From: Mesaphorura yosii
Lineage: Eukaryota > Arthropoda > Collembola > Poduromorpha > Tullbergiidae
Direction of reading: 5' to 3'
DNA: 64,000 nt
NCBI GenBank assembly: GCA_009869945.1
Contig: WIXG01000327.1
Span: forward strand, 1-64,000
Shown here: positions 1 to 10,573 of the stretch, in pieces
Position numbering within the stretch: the first letter of the stretch is position 1
Layout of the letters: the number at the start of each line of letters is the position of its first letter
Position numbers and translations under genes: made by a program
Notes under the pieces: generated by a model
Database searches by the model: none
What the model was told of the DNA's origin: nothing
The model's input: the letters and a program-made list of their open reading frames with translations, nothing else

Positions 1-639
1 CGAAACTTTGATAAATTCTAAACCCTTTTTGTCTCTGGAATTTTTGCGAAATTCCGCTCCATTTCCAATTTAACTTGGAAACAAAATTTCCAAATTCTGC
101 ATGCTTGATAGGAGATTGTATTCCACAAAAAGGTTCGCTTTCTTTCGCTCCAGTCAAAAAAGTAAAAGATAAGGTGTCCCTTATCTGATTATCAAAGTCT
201 TGCAAATGAAAAGAAGGTCGGTGCCAATTTGCATATCTAATCTGAGACCTCTTGCTGTACTACCGTTACCATTCTTTTCGGCTTTCGCATTTGTTCAGTA
301 GCAAATTGAATGGATTGCAAACCTGCCGGGTAGCAAATCTCCCGGGTAGCAAACAGGTCGACTGTCCCCGTATCTGCGCCAGAATTTCCAATCATTTTGT
401 ACACAAACGCCGCTGAATTTGAATTTCGTCATATCTCGCAATCAGGTCATCCATCTGCTGGAGCTCCCCGATATTTGTCTCGGTTGACCTGCACTCGAAT
501 CTCAATTCACTCATCCTACACCATTGAAATTGGGCACGTCATTGAGCGATCAGCCTACTCATTGGTTGAATCCGCCATATTCTATGTTCATCTCCACACG
601 AGTGTGTCCACACCAGGCGTAGTCAGACTACTGCAGCAA
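1..639. other. Upstream flank of the ionotropic receptor, no gene assigned
   Basis: I see no convincing gene here. A frame stays open from about 397 into the receptor start at 640, but it has no recognisable domain and could be 5' UTR or an extra N-terminal exon. The first 100 bases are AT-rich with repeated TTCC/GGAA words. Confidence 0.4.
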
Positions 640-2175
640 ATGCCAACATTTCGTCGGTTTGCGGCCCTTCTCGTCTTGGTGCAAGGCCCTCAATGGTTCC
701 TCTATTGTTACTTTTGCCCTGCAGAAAACTCTGTGTCTTCTCGGAGTGCGCGTGGAAACAGAAATCGGCAAAATCCATTCCGACTTGAATGCAGCCAACG
801 GACACGGTCATCCTATTGTTTTCTCAAGTTCCACGCCGCTGGAGGTGACAAAAATGAGGCACCACGAGTGCCGAGCCGAAGTGTACAACAAGCGGCCTCC
901 ATCTTGCCACACTTCGCATGTCATGCTAGAAATTCTCGGAACGAAGCTGAACATGACCTTCGCCCTCAACGTTGAGGTCGACCATCATCTTGATGAAGAC
1001 CAAAATTTCCAAGGAGGGCTGCACATTTGCATTTTATGCTTAGGCCGACAGGAGGATCTTTCCAACTATGCTGGGAAATTATTCACGTACGATCGAACTG
1101 AAGTCAAGCTCACATACTGCTACCGCCAAGGCCGATTTAAAGAACCCTCCTGGAGCATCTTGTCTGATCCCTTCGATGTCTGGATTTGGTCCGGAGTAGG
1201 ACTCACCATCATCGCCTTCTCCTTCCTGAACCGACAAGTAATTTATTCAAACTCGTGAATGTTTCCTTTGAATACCCAGAAATTGTGTACCTGCAGGTTT
1301 CATACGGATCAGACGTTATTGTTGCGCTTCTTGGTCAAGGATTGGTCAGTAACTAGAACCGAGGTCAACTCCTGTCCTTGATCCCATTCATAATCATTCT
1401 ATTCTACTCATACCAAGGCATTGTGACCCGGGACATGATGCGTCCGCTGGAGGAAACGCAACTGGGGACGATTCTGGAAGTCAAGGCTGCAGGCTACTCA
1501 TTTGCCGTGGAGAACGAGTTTCAAATGCGTTTCTTCGCAGGTCTCTTTGCCCGCCAGGCAAGAAAACACGGGCTTGACCCTTCTCATTACTCAAGCAAGA
1601 CCCGCCGGCCACCTTTCAAGATAATTCCTGGCCTAAATCAGAACAACAGTCAATTCTTCAGGCTTCTGGCAGAGCATCGCGCTTTTGCAATGTTCGGCCA
1701 TGGATTCCCCCTGCCTTATCCCACCCAAGATTACTATCAGGACAAATATCACTACAGGGTCGGCGAAACATAGTGTGCCATCGTCGGGTCGGAGCTGGAC
1801 CAAACAAATATGAACTGGATGATCAACCTGCAGTATGCTGGGGCAGCTCTGCGTGTCCTGAACGGCCTACAAGCGAATGGTATCCAGGGTTACTGGTATA
1901 CGGGCATTCGACGCAAGAGAATGCAAGACATGATACAACTTTATGGATACCCAATAAATATTGAAGAGCCAATCGCTCTGAGTGTGCTTGGGTCAAGGCT
2001 GAAAGTCATTATTGCCCTGTACCTCTGCCTCGTTGTGGTTTGGATGCTGGCTTTTGTGGGAGAAAATCATCGATGGATCTGGACACGATTGAAGGAGGCT
2101 TGGATGGCCTCTCGTGCAAACGTTCAATTCTTGGCTCGATCTATACTCACAATCTATCATGAAATCATGCACTAA
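640..2175 (+). pseudogene. Divergent ionotropic receptor (IR) with two in-frame TAG codons
   Basis: Ligand-gated cation channel of the arthropod chemosensory IR family, related to ionotropic glutamate receptors; it would act in sensory-neuron membranes. Proposed exons are 640-678, 725-1237 and 1297-2175, with introns of 46 and 59 nt in phase 0. The first exon gives a hydrophobic leader starting MPTFRRFAALLVL. A ligand-binding lobe is followed by M1 (PFDVWIWSGVGLTIIAFSFL), the pore-side motif VALLGQG, M3 (LLSLIPFIIILFYSYQG), the second lobe, and M4 (KVIIALYLCLVVVWMLAFVG). The frame is intact, with no frameshift, yet contains TAG at 1354-1356, between the pore and M3, and TAG at 1771-1773 in the second lobe. 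Flanking GT...AG pairs would make introns of only 8-15 nt, so splicing does not remove them. It is either a young pseudogene or a gene decoded by stop-codon readthrough. A poly(A) signal AATAAA lies at 2307-2312. The family call is solid; the N-terminus is uncertain. Confidence 0.8.
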
Positions 2176-2568
2176 TCTATGCTAAAAGTCAACAAGAAAT
2201 ATTTCAATGTATCCAAGAATGCATTAGTCTTACATTTTATGGTTTAGTTTTAAAGAATAGTTTAAGTAAGTAAGGATATTGGTAATATTAGTTCCATTAA
2301 ATCATAAATAAATCCCATAAATTGAATTGAGTGCACGTGAATTCCCAAACTCGCGAAATCACAAGTGAAAGTGATAATCGTGTTCATGAATGACGACTGA
2401 CGACGATGAACTGCGCATTTTATTACGGCTCGATTGATTGGCACTCAATGCAATCAGAATGCGAGTGCTCGATTTATTCAATTGTCGAATCATACAAGCA
2501 CATGAAATCATCAACCAACTGAACACAAGCCCCTGGAACCTAGAATTAAAATCAATGTCATGCAAAGT
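2176..2568. other. Tail-to-tail intergenic region
   Basis: About 390 bases between the receptor 3' end (+) and the P450 stop (-). It holds the AATAAA at 2307-2312 and AT-rich 3' UTR sequence. I see no gene. Confidence 0.5.
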
Positions 2569-4184
2569 TCACGACCTCATCTTGAGCACAACCCGCTGGG
2601 GCTTTGGCATTAAAATCCCCGCGCTGCGAGCCTCAAGTGAGAGTGGGGGCCCCGCAGGATCCTCCTCGACCCGGAATACTTGAAACAACGCCACTATAAA
2701 AAGAAACAGTTCATCCCTTGCCAACCTTTCCCCAAGGCAGACGCGTTTCCCCGCCGAGAAGGACATGAACCCCTCCCTTCGTTCAAACTGCTCCCCATCC
2801 TTGCTCAGAAACCGCTCCGGGCGAAAGTTCTCCGGGTCGCCCCACAACTCAGCATCGTTATGCACCGCGTACAGATTAAAGAGGATCATCGTGTCTTTTG
2901 GGATGTCGAACCCCTGCAGCTGCAAATCCTCCATCGTAGATTGCATCGTCATCGGCACGAGAATGCGGACACGCATCACTTCGTGGATCACGGCTTCCGT
3001 GTACGGCATCTGCGCGCGGTCGGCCAGGGAAGGAAGTCTCGAATTCCCGACAACGCGCTGGATTTCTTCGGCCAGCTTCTCCTGAACGTCCGAATGCCGA
3101 ATCATGTAGAAAATGATCCAAGTCAGAGTCGTGCTTGTCGTCTCCGCACCGGCCATAAACAGGTCGTAGATTGCGTACACGAGTGATTTCGATTTGCTGA
3201 TGTGGAAACTGGAGGCTGGGTCCTCCGTGCTCTTCATCTCGTCAATGTACGTGTCGATGAAATCACGTGGCTGGCCAGGCACGTGGGTTTCCATATGCGA
3301 GTCGAGGAACGGTCGTATAAAAGTGTTAACTTGCCCGATTGGGCCGAGGACTGTGGAGTAGCCACTCAGCCAGTCTGGAGCGTAGCGCGCGAACCACGGA
3401 ATGAACGTGGCCAGCAACGTGCACAAATTAAAGCTGCTCAGGTCTCGCGTGATGAGTGCCACGACTTTATTCAGCTTCAGATCGTCCTGCTGGAACCTCT
3501 CTCCAGCCACTATTGTCCAGAGCGCGTTTACGATGGCAACGTTGAAGCGGTTGAGGACCTCGAGCGGCTTCCCAGCGTCCATTTTTAGTCTCTCGATTAA
3601 CTCGACAATCTCGTCGTGCACGATCGTCTCCATCGACCGCGTCCCGAAGCCGAAATCCCTGAGCCGGCGGAGTGTGAACCGTTTCTGCTCCATCCACTTG
3701 CGACCTGTCGTGAAGATGATGCCCTCCGGCTCACCGCCAGATCGGTCAGACATGAACGTGAGTTTCGGGCGGCCGGCGAAGGTCAGGTCGTTCATGCACT
3801 CCTTCATCAGTTTGTAGTCGCTGATGGCGACGGTTCTATTGGGCGTGAATGCATGAATCTCTCTGCTTTGGAATATTGGCACTAATTGCAGTAATTCCTC
3901 ACCTCCAGCCAACGAAATCCATCCCGACAAGTGGTCCGTACTTATTTTTCCATTGCATAAGCGTCTTGTTTGGGTGCACGCCGAGAAAGGGGATGGCTCC
4001 GAGGATCGGGACTCCCCATGGGCCTAAATCACAGGAATTTAGAGGTTAATCACTGTTTAAGAATCAAACTCAAATTATTTCGTCACGTACCCGGTGGAAA
4101 ATTCTTCGGCCTCCTCCGCTTCCAAAAGTACACCACGACGAGTGTGACCAACCCAATCAGCACGATTTCGGTGAGGATAGACAT
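2569..4184 (-). CDS. Cytochrome P450, microsomal, CYP2-clan-like
   Basis: Haem-thiolate monooxygenase anchored in the endoplasmic reticulum by its N-terminus; substrate unknown (xenobiotic or hormone). Exons on the minus strand are 4184-4091, 4023-3903 and 3862-2569; the phases agree and give 502 residues, normal for the family. The start MSILTEIVLIGLVTLVVVYF is a membrane anchor followed by the Pro-rich hinge PKNFPPGPWGVPILG. The I-helix AGAETTS (near residue 308), the K-helix ExxR (EVMR, near 366), the PERF-type motif (FRPERF) and the haem loop FSAGKRVCLG with the ligand Cys (near 444) are all present, so it looks functional. The intron at 3863-3902 is only 40 nt. The ISDYKLMKE stretch and overall pattern resemble the CYP2 clan (CYP18/CYP15/CYP305 type) of arthropods; the subfamily cannot be set by eye. 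Confidence 0.95.
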
Positions 4185-4602
4185 AACTCGTGTGCAGCAA
4201 CTCACCTGCCCATAAATTAAATGCAGTTGATTGCCGCTAAGCTAAAAGCAGTGCAGGGTGCAGTAATTGAAATTGAGAATGTAAGCCAGACGATTGCGAG
4301 ATGCGACCACGAATACTAATTAGGCTCTTTATGCTCGCATTCCAGTTATTACGTAAACACGACGACGACGATGCGGAGTTTGACAGCTTGACCTTCAACT
4401 CACTTCACTGGAGAGCAGTGGTGATATTGGTCGAGTGAAGTATTTATTCGTGCTCCAAACGCAAATGGGTCTATGGTGCCCGGAATAAAGCCTTGGAAAT
4501 AGAATCTCTGTGTTCTTTTATTTTAGAAATAGTCACGTAGTAATCTCATCGTGGAAAAAATTTGGCGCTGGCGGGGAGATTTAAATTATAGAAAGGTTTG
4601 TT
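4185..4602. other. P450 upstream region and 3' flank of the next gene
   Basis: The two flanking genes are both on the minus strand. A TTTATT (AATAAA on the minus strand) at 4443-4448 may be the poly(A) signal of the upstream gene that stops at 4603. No clear TATA box is seen for the P450. Confidence 0.45.
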
Positions 4603-6568
4603 TCATTCGCTGCTGCTGCTCCCGCTCGCCACCGCCTCACCAATAACCTCTGGCTCCCTCTCAAACTCCCCCTCATACGGACCCCCACTCCGAATGCAGA
4701 GAAGCACCCCACCCACACAAGAGTAAGGAATCGACACGTGCCCCGTCCGCGTCCTCTTCACGGCGCTCTCCAGGCTGAAGAGGGGTGATTGCTCGAGGAG
4801 CATGTTGGCCACCTGGCCTGCAATTCAAGGGCATATTTTGTTAACACTGGCCTCACTCTGCGTTAGCTCAAATCCTGCCTTTACTCACCCAATACATTTA
4901 ACTCATTCCACCTGCCATCCCCCATCCTCACTAATTTTCTTAAATCTGTCCGTGGCCTCATTCTACCAATCACGTCTTCCCTCCTCACAAGCAGTAAGCA
5001 CTCTGAAGTCAGTTGGGGCAATAGTTCTTGAACGGGGACCGCCTCCAGTGGGTTTGTGAGGTACACCACACCGGGGCCTAACCCATACAGCATTTGGTGG
5101 TGCCAGGAGTCGGCGGGGGGATCGGAGGAGGGCTGGATTTGTAGGTTTCGTGTTAGGATTGGAACGGCGCCTACAATTAAAATAGAGATAGGTTAGAGAC
5201 TCTCCTACAATTTTAAACTCCTCCTGGCAGACTGGAAACTCACCCCTGCACACCCACCCCAGCAGCCACCGCGACAACTCCTCCGCACTGCACCCAGGAT
5301 GAACTCTGAAGAAATGGCACCGCACAGCCCCGCTCGTAAGCTCCTGTATTCCACTTGCGAGGTCCACATGGGTCGTCCCCGCCACGGATCGAGACTCTAA
5401 GTACTGTGGGAGGTCTCCGTCTTCTAATCGAAGTCGGGTGTGGATGGCAGAGTGGAGGGATTCGAGTGTTGGGGCGGGGAAGCCGAGGGCGGACTGTAAT
5501 CAGTCAATCAGTGCAGTTATTCATGATATGACAGCTTTTATAAAGACAGAAATCTCAAATCTCACTCACCAACACATTCAGCACAGCTGTCGCCCCACAC
5601 GCGCTCACTCCAATTTGGCCCACCGCCTTCAGCATGGCCTCCTCTCTGCTCCAGAGCATCACGTCCCCGACGAGCATGCTCGAAGTTGTGGGCTGGAGCA
5701 TCAAGCTTGTGGAGGGAGCCGCCGCTGTCGTGCTGGAACTGGAAGACAGAAGTAAAGTCGTCCTGCTCGCTGGCTGCTGTCCCCGCTCGTTCTCGATTAA
5801 CGGTAAAGAGTAGCTCAGGGCAGTGCTTCGAATGGCTGCTTGGCTGCTGCTGCTCGTCGGGGATTCCTGCCCCACGCCCATTTTGGGAAGGGTGTTGGAT
5901 TTGACGAGGCGAGAGGAGAGGTTCAGCTGGGGGCGGGGTCTGCTGCTGGTTGGCTGGGGTGGGGCAGCCGTCGTTGGGGAGTTACTTGAAGGGCTCGAGG
6001 CTTGCTCCTGTGTCGAAGAGCACGGCGGTGGTTCTTGGCACAGGTGGGGCGATAACTGCGCTGCAGCAGCGGGGCTCGACTGATTATTGACCACTGCAGG
6101 TCCATCAACGACGTCCACTTCAACTTGTGATCGCAGGAGCCGGTTGACTGCAAATTCCGCACTTGGCACTTGATCCTCCTCCTCCTCTGGCTCCCCCGGG
6201 TCGAAGTCCATCTCGAGAAAGTCGTTATCTGGAGAGTAAAGCTGATCGCTCGCGCTCGACCCGGTCGCCGTCGTCCTCAGATGCCCATTTATTAAACTAT
6301 TCGGGCTCTTGCTCGTCCCCGCACCACAGCTGCTCGCCCCGCTACTCGTGCTCGGTGGATTGGAGGTTCCATTCGGACACGTGTCGCCGCCCTCAAACTC
6401 CCAGAAGCTGGCGGGAAGGTCGGCCACTCCTCCTCCTTTGTACGTGTAGATGCAGTGCTGCTGGTCGTCGTCGAGCGAGTCTTCTTCGGGGTTTGGGTGG
6501 GTGATTAGGTGAGTATTCATTGTGTTGGGGTCGGAGTTGGGCTGCTGCTCGCCTCGGAGTGGGTCCAT
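4603..6568 (-). CDS. Uncharacterised protein with a C39/papain-like Cys-peptidase-type core
   Basis: I do not recognise a named family. Exons on the minus strand are 6568-5570, 5493-5244, 5170-4889 and 4817-4603, with consistent phases (0, 1, 1), giving 581 residues. The first ~300 residues are low complexity: acidic, then Ser/Pro/Gln-rich with many Ser runs. The C-terminal ~270 residues look folded. They open with LWSREEAMLKAVGQIGVSAC-GATAVLNVL, where a Gln six residues before a Cys resembles the oxyanion Gln and nucleophile of C39-like peptidases. Further on, SWHHQMLYGLGPGVVYLTNPLE resembles the His and Asn/Asp of the same fold. A final segment (GQVANMLLEQSPLF... to the stop) closes the protein. 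Function is inferred only from this Q-C-H-N spacing. It shares a divergent upstream region with the SLC35F5-like gene. Confidence 0.75.
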
Positions 6569-7349
6569 CCTTCACTCGGGTTTGAGTTGGGCTTGTGACC
6601 TGGCACTTAGCATCCTTCTTGCAAATGCATAAGGATCAGTGAGGCTGGGCCAACAGAAGTGAAAAGGGAGCCCCAGAAAACTTACCCACACTCCCGTCCT
6701 ACATATTTTGCGTTTCCTAGCCTCTGCAGTCTTCAAGTACGGATTTGGGCTGGGTCGTCGTCCAGACTCTGTGTTGGCGTTTGGCTGGCTACCGTCTTCG
6801 TCTGGACTCTTATCAAGAAAAGAACTGTGGACTGCTGATTTGGGCTCTTAAACTCTCTCGTAGATACTGTTCATAAACACTTTCTTATCCACCGTTCAAA
6901 GCGTGCCGCACCACGACCAGAGTACAGTGCAGCGTACTGCACGGGGGCGATGAGGCAAGGATCCCGCTCGTGTGTACAGCTGCCAGACTGCATTTTAAAT
7001 GCAGCAGTGAGTCGATACAGATTGTGTATGTGACAGAAGCAGAAGACGAACGCAATCAATCGCGATCATGTGTTCAATCACGGAGAACTAAGTGATTTGC
7101 ATTCTGTGATCTCATTAGCGTGTGTGATTTCCAGAAACTGGCTGAGGACGGTCGAGTGCAAGCAGTCAAGCAGCTTCGGAGGAGATTCAAAGTGTGATAA
7201 GGGGTAAGACTTCAGATTTAGGCGCACATGGGAAGCTCCAGTAATTAATTGTGCCCTCGCAGAAGTTCAACTGTCACCACTCTGCAGCAGCAGTATTTGG
7301 AATGGCCGAACACCTCACACGAAACCCCAGCAGTTGATGAGCCCACACG
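6569..7349. promoter_or_regulatory. Divergent promoter region between two head-to-head genes
   Basis: About 780 bases separate the start of the Cys-peptidase-like gene (-) from the start of the SLC35F5-like gene (+). It must hold both promoters and 5' UTRs. AG/GT splice-like sites around 7203 and 7260 (GTAAGA ... CGCAG) suggest a small 5' UTR intron in the + gene. No canonical TATA box is seen. Confidence 0.45.
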
Positions 7350-9290
7350 ATGGCACTCGACGAGGGGAGCAGCAGCAACTCGGATCGGGAGCGGCTCATC
7401 GAGCAGCCGACTACTTGTACAGCGGATCACCCCGACGGCGGAGATGAGGACGACGTCATCTTCACCAATGGTATAGGACGTCCACCTCCGCAAGATTCCA
7501 GCAACGAGCTCGAGATTGAGCCGGATGAGGCACCTCCTTTAAGTAATAGAAAGCTCGTGTTTGGGATCCTGCTTTTATTGCTGGTCGACGTCATCTGGGT
7601 GGCCAGCTCCGAGTTGACGGAGGTAAACCCTTGCAGAAACAATGGAGTTCCCTGGTTTAATTCGATTTTCCGTCTCCTCCGCAGTACATCTTCAAGACGC
7701 AGCACTACGACAAGCCCTTCTTCAGCTCATACTTAAAGACCAGTATGTTTATGGTGTTTCTGTCGGGGTTTGCGTGCTGGAGCCCCTGGCACGAACGGTG
7801 TCTGCTCGAGTTTGGGGGAGGGGTAGACGGGGAGTTTGAGGCGAGTAACTTTATCCTTTATTTCAAGTCAGCCATTCCAAATTCTCTCTCCAACTCGCAG
7901 GTCCTCGAGTACACTCCAACACGCCGTCGTCACTCCTCCGAACCCTCCGCCGCCGAACACATTGACAACAACGCCAACACCTCAAACTGCTCGAGCCCAG
8001 CCCTCAGCCCATCAGTCTACATTCCAATCGATTACCATTCCGACTCTTCAAACTCATCCCACCAACATTCAGTCCGCTTCCACAAACTCGCAGAAGTCCG
8101 GCATTTATCGAGCTCGCACGCTACCGAAGCAAGGCATGCCCGGCTGAGCTACGCTGCCAGTTTGCAAGCTGAACTTCTAGCAAAGAGGCTCGCCAGCAAA
8201 CTGAGTATCAAGGAGACTGCGGGTTTGTCAATGACTTTTTGCTTATTGTGGTTCTGTGGGGCGTGGACCTACCAACTGGCTATTAGCAATACAGAGGCGG
8301 GGGTCGTTAATCTATTGAGCTCGAGTTCTAGTTTGTTTACGCTTATACTTGCAAGTTTGTATCCTTCGAGTGCTGGGGACCTGTTTAGCTGGAGTAAATT
8401 GGCGGCGGTGGTTGGGAGTTGTGGAGGGGTGGTGAGTTTAGCTTTTTAGATTTCAGTTCTCAGTTCTCCAGAATTTAAATGGGCCTCGAAATCTTACAGG
8501 TTCTTGTCACATTATCAGACAGCAACAGTCTCGAGCCCCGACACGTCCCGCTCGGAGCCCTGTTTAGCATTCTCTCTGCATTATTCTATGCGTCTTATCT
8601 AGTCTTTCTGCGGAGAAGGGTGAGGGATGAGTCCAGATTAGATATCTGGCTGTTTTTTGGTGAGCCACTCTACAAATTTGTCCAGCATTCCGATTTCTCA
8701 CGCACTTCGCGTCCCCCGCAGGTTTCGTCGGCCTCTTCAACCTCGTACTACTATGGCCCCTGTTCATAATACTCCACTACACCGGTTTGGAGTCATTCGA
8801 GTGGCCCACCCATACGCAGTGGGTTTATCTGGTACTAAATGGGTTCATTGGAACGGTGTTGGCAGAGGTGGCGTGGTTGTGGTGAGTGGCATTAGCCATT
8901 TATTTACCCGTGGAGCCACGTCCCTGTAAATTAACAACCCCCAATATTCTCACTCGCAGGGGTTCCCTCCTCACCACCTCCCTCCTCGCTACTCTCTCAG
9001 TGAGCCTCACAATCCCCTTCACGATACTGGCTGATGTGGTTTTCAAGAGAGTGCAGTACGGATACTTAGTCTACGTCGGGTCCATCCCAATGGTCCTGAG
9101 TTTTATCGCTGTTAGTTTATTAAGTCACTACGGTGGGGATCCGATTGTAAAATGCTGCAGGAGGAGAGCAGCAAGGGACGGTGCAGGGCAGCGCTATTCG
9201 CGAATAGCAGAGGCGGACCCGCAGCTGGAGGAGCAGTTGTTGCTGGAGGAGGATGATGATGATGGAGAGAGGATGGAGCCACTCCTCTGA
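7350..9290 (+). CDS. SLC35F5: SLC35F5-like multipass membrane transporter
   Basis: Member of solute carrier family 35F (drug/metabolite transporter superfamily), an organellar multi-spanning protein whose substrate is not firmly known. Exons 7350-7622, 7685-7840, 7901-8431, 8500-8659, 8722-8881 and 8960-9290 give 536 residues, close to the human protein. The pattern is characteristic: an acidic N-terminal tail, TM1 ([22 protein letters not shown]) running into TEYIF, then [20 protein letters not shown] long hydrophilic Ser/His-rich loop is followed by the EamA-type helices and an acidic C-terminus ([14 protein letters not shown]). The second intron (7841-7900, 60 nt) uses a GC donor (GAG|GCGAGT). 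Because it is 60 nt without a stop, retaining it would add 20 residues in frame. A poly(A) signal is at 9441-9446. Confidence 0.93.
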
Positions 9291-9804
9291 GAAAAAGACT
9301 TGACGAAGCATTCCTAATCCGGAAACTGGTGTCAGTATTTCTCTATTAGATTGTAAATTAAATTAAGTGACTATCGCTGCGTGTATTTTAAAACGGAGAC
9401 TGTATACTGCATGCAACTTAAGTCGTTTTAGAATGGTGTGAATAAAAAGGAGTCTTAGAGGACAGCCATGCAAAGATCCGCCTTGCACGAAATTCCTCTC
9501 CAGGAGAGAAATGGAAAGTGAAATGGAATTGAGGGCAGTCCGTTCACGCGTTCCTTCAAAGTGCACCGCGCCACCACCGTCGTCATGTGTGAAAGTGAGA
9601 ACCGGATTCTCCAAACGCGATACTCCCTGCTTGTGTCTCGTCTTTATTCAAGAAACTCAAGTGGAATCGCACTGGAGAAGGGTCCATGCAGGTTCTAAAA
9701 ATAGCCCGGTCACTTTGTACACAGCCTGCGTTTATAAGTACGATGATTCTTCAGAGCCCCTCAATCAGTCCTCATCGGCACGCGTACGTGAACACGCTGA
9801 AATC
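9291..9804. other. 3' UTR of the transporter and promoter of the next gene
   Basis: AATAAA at 9441-9446 probably ends the transporter transcript. A TATA-like TTTATAAG near 9730 sits about 75 bases before the ATG of the following secreted protein and could be its promoter. Confidence 0.45.
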
Positions 9805-10320
9805 ATGGAGCCACTCCGCCAGCTCTGTCTGCTCTTCGCAATGGTGAGTTTTAGTGTGCACTGTGGACCAGTCGTTTGCCGTTAGTAACAAAATTTAACA
9901 ACTCCTGTTCTTAATTCGCAGGCAATCGCCACATTCTGCATCGGACCAGCCTCCCCCGCACCACAACAAGAAGCCTCCCGCCGCTCCTCCTCCCTCTTTC
10001 CCCCCTACGACATCAACCCCTACTTTGGGTTCCGGAAGTATGGAGAGATGCGCTACGAACCACTGAATTTCGAGTACATCCGGTCGAGTGGAGGCCGTGT
10101 ATTGGAGAACCTGCTCGAATCTGTTGGGAATCTTGGGCTAGGAGGGGGTGCAGCTGCTACTGGAGGGTATACTGGAGGAGCGTTGGGCAAATCAGCGAGT
10201 GATACGGCTGCTGCTGCTGGGAGGTCGGGAAAGAGCCTTCCTCCTGCACCGAGGAGTATGGGAATGCGGATCCCGCAGGCGGCGCTCCGGGAAGTTTATA
10301 GAATTAATGGGATGCTGTGA
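9805..10320 (+). CDS. Small secreted protein, possible peptide precursor
   Basis: Two exons, 9805-9843 and 9922-10320 (phase 0), encode 145 residues. The N-terminus MEPLRQLCLLFAMAIATFC followed by IGPASPAP is a signal peptide split by the intron. The mature part has no cysteine. It contains a Tyr/Phe/Arg-rich segment (FPPYDINPYFGFRKYGEMRY), a Gly/Ala-rich middle, and a basic tail ending in REVYRINGML. There is no clear GKR-type amidation site, so a classical neuropeptide is not proven. I do not recognise the family. It lies between the transporter and the calcium-channel subunit, convergent with the latter. Confidence 0.7.
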
Positions 10321-10573
10321 AGGCGTTTTGGTATTCTCTTAACTTATTTTAGATTCCTTGATTCCTGCCAAAAGTGCCAATAAAATCCGCCAAGTACTCC
10401 AAATCTCCTTTGCAAAAGACTCCCCATTTTAATTAACTCCACACGTCACTTCATAATGCAAGTAGGAGAGAAGTGTTTTAGTGTACAAGGCAGTTGGTTC
10501 ATCAGAGAGAAGAAACACATTGCGTGTATGAATATAAGGTTATGAAGGGTAAGGTCATTTTAATAGTGGAGGA

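Noticed and set aside
1238-1380. Removal of the first IR stop codon by an intron
   Set aside because: The only GT-AG options around 1345-1356 are 8-12 nt, far below splicing limits.
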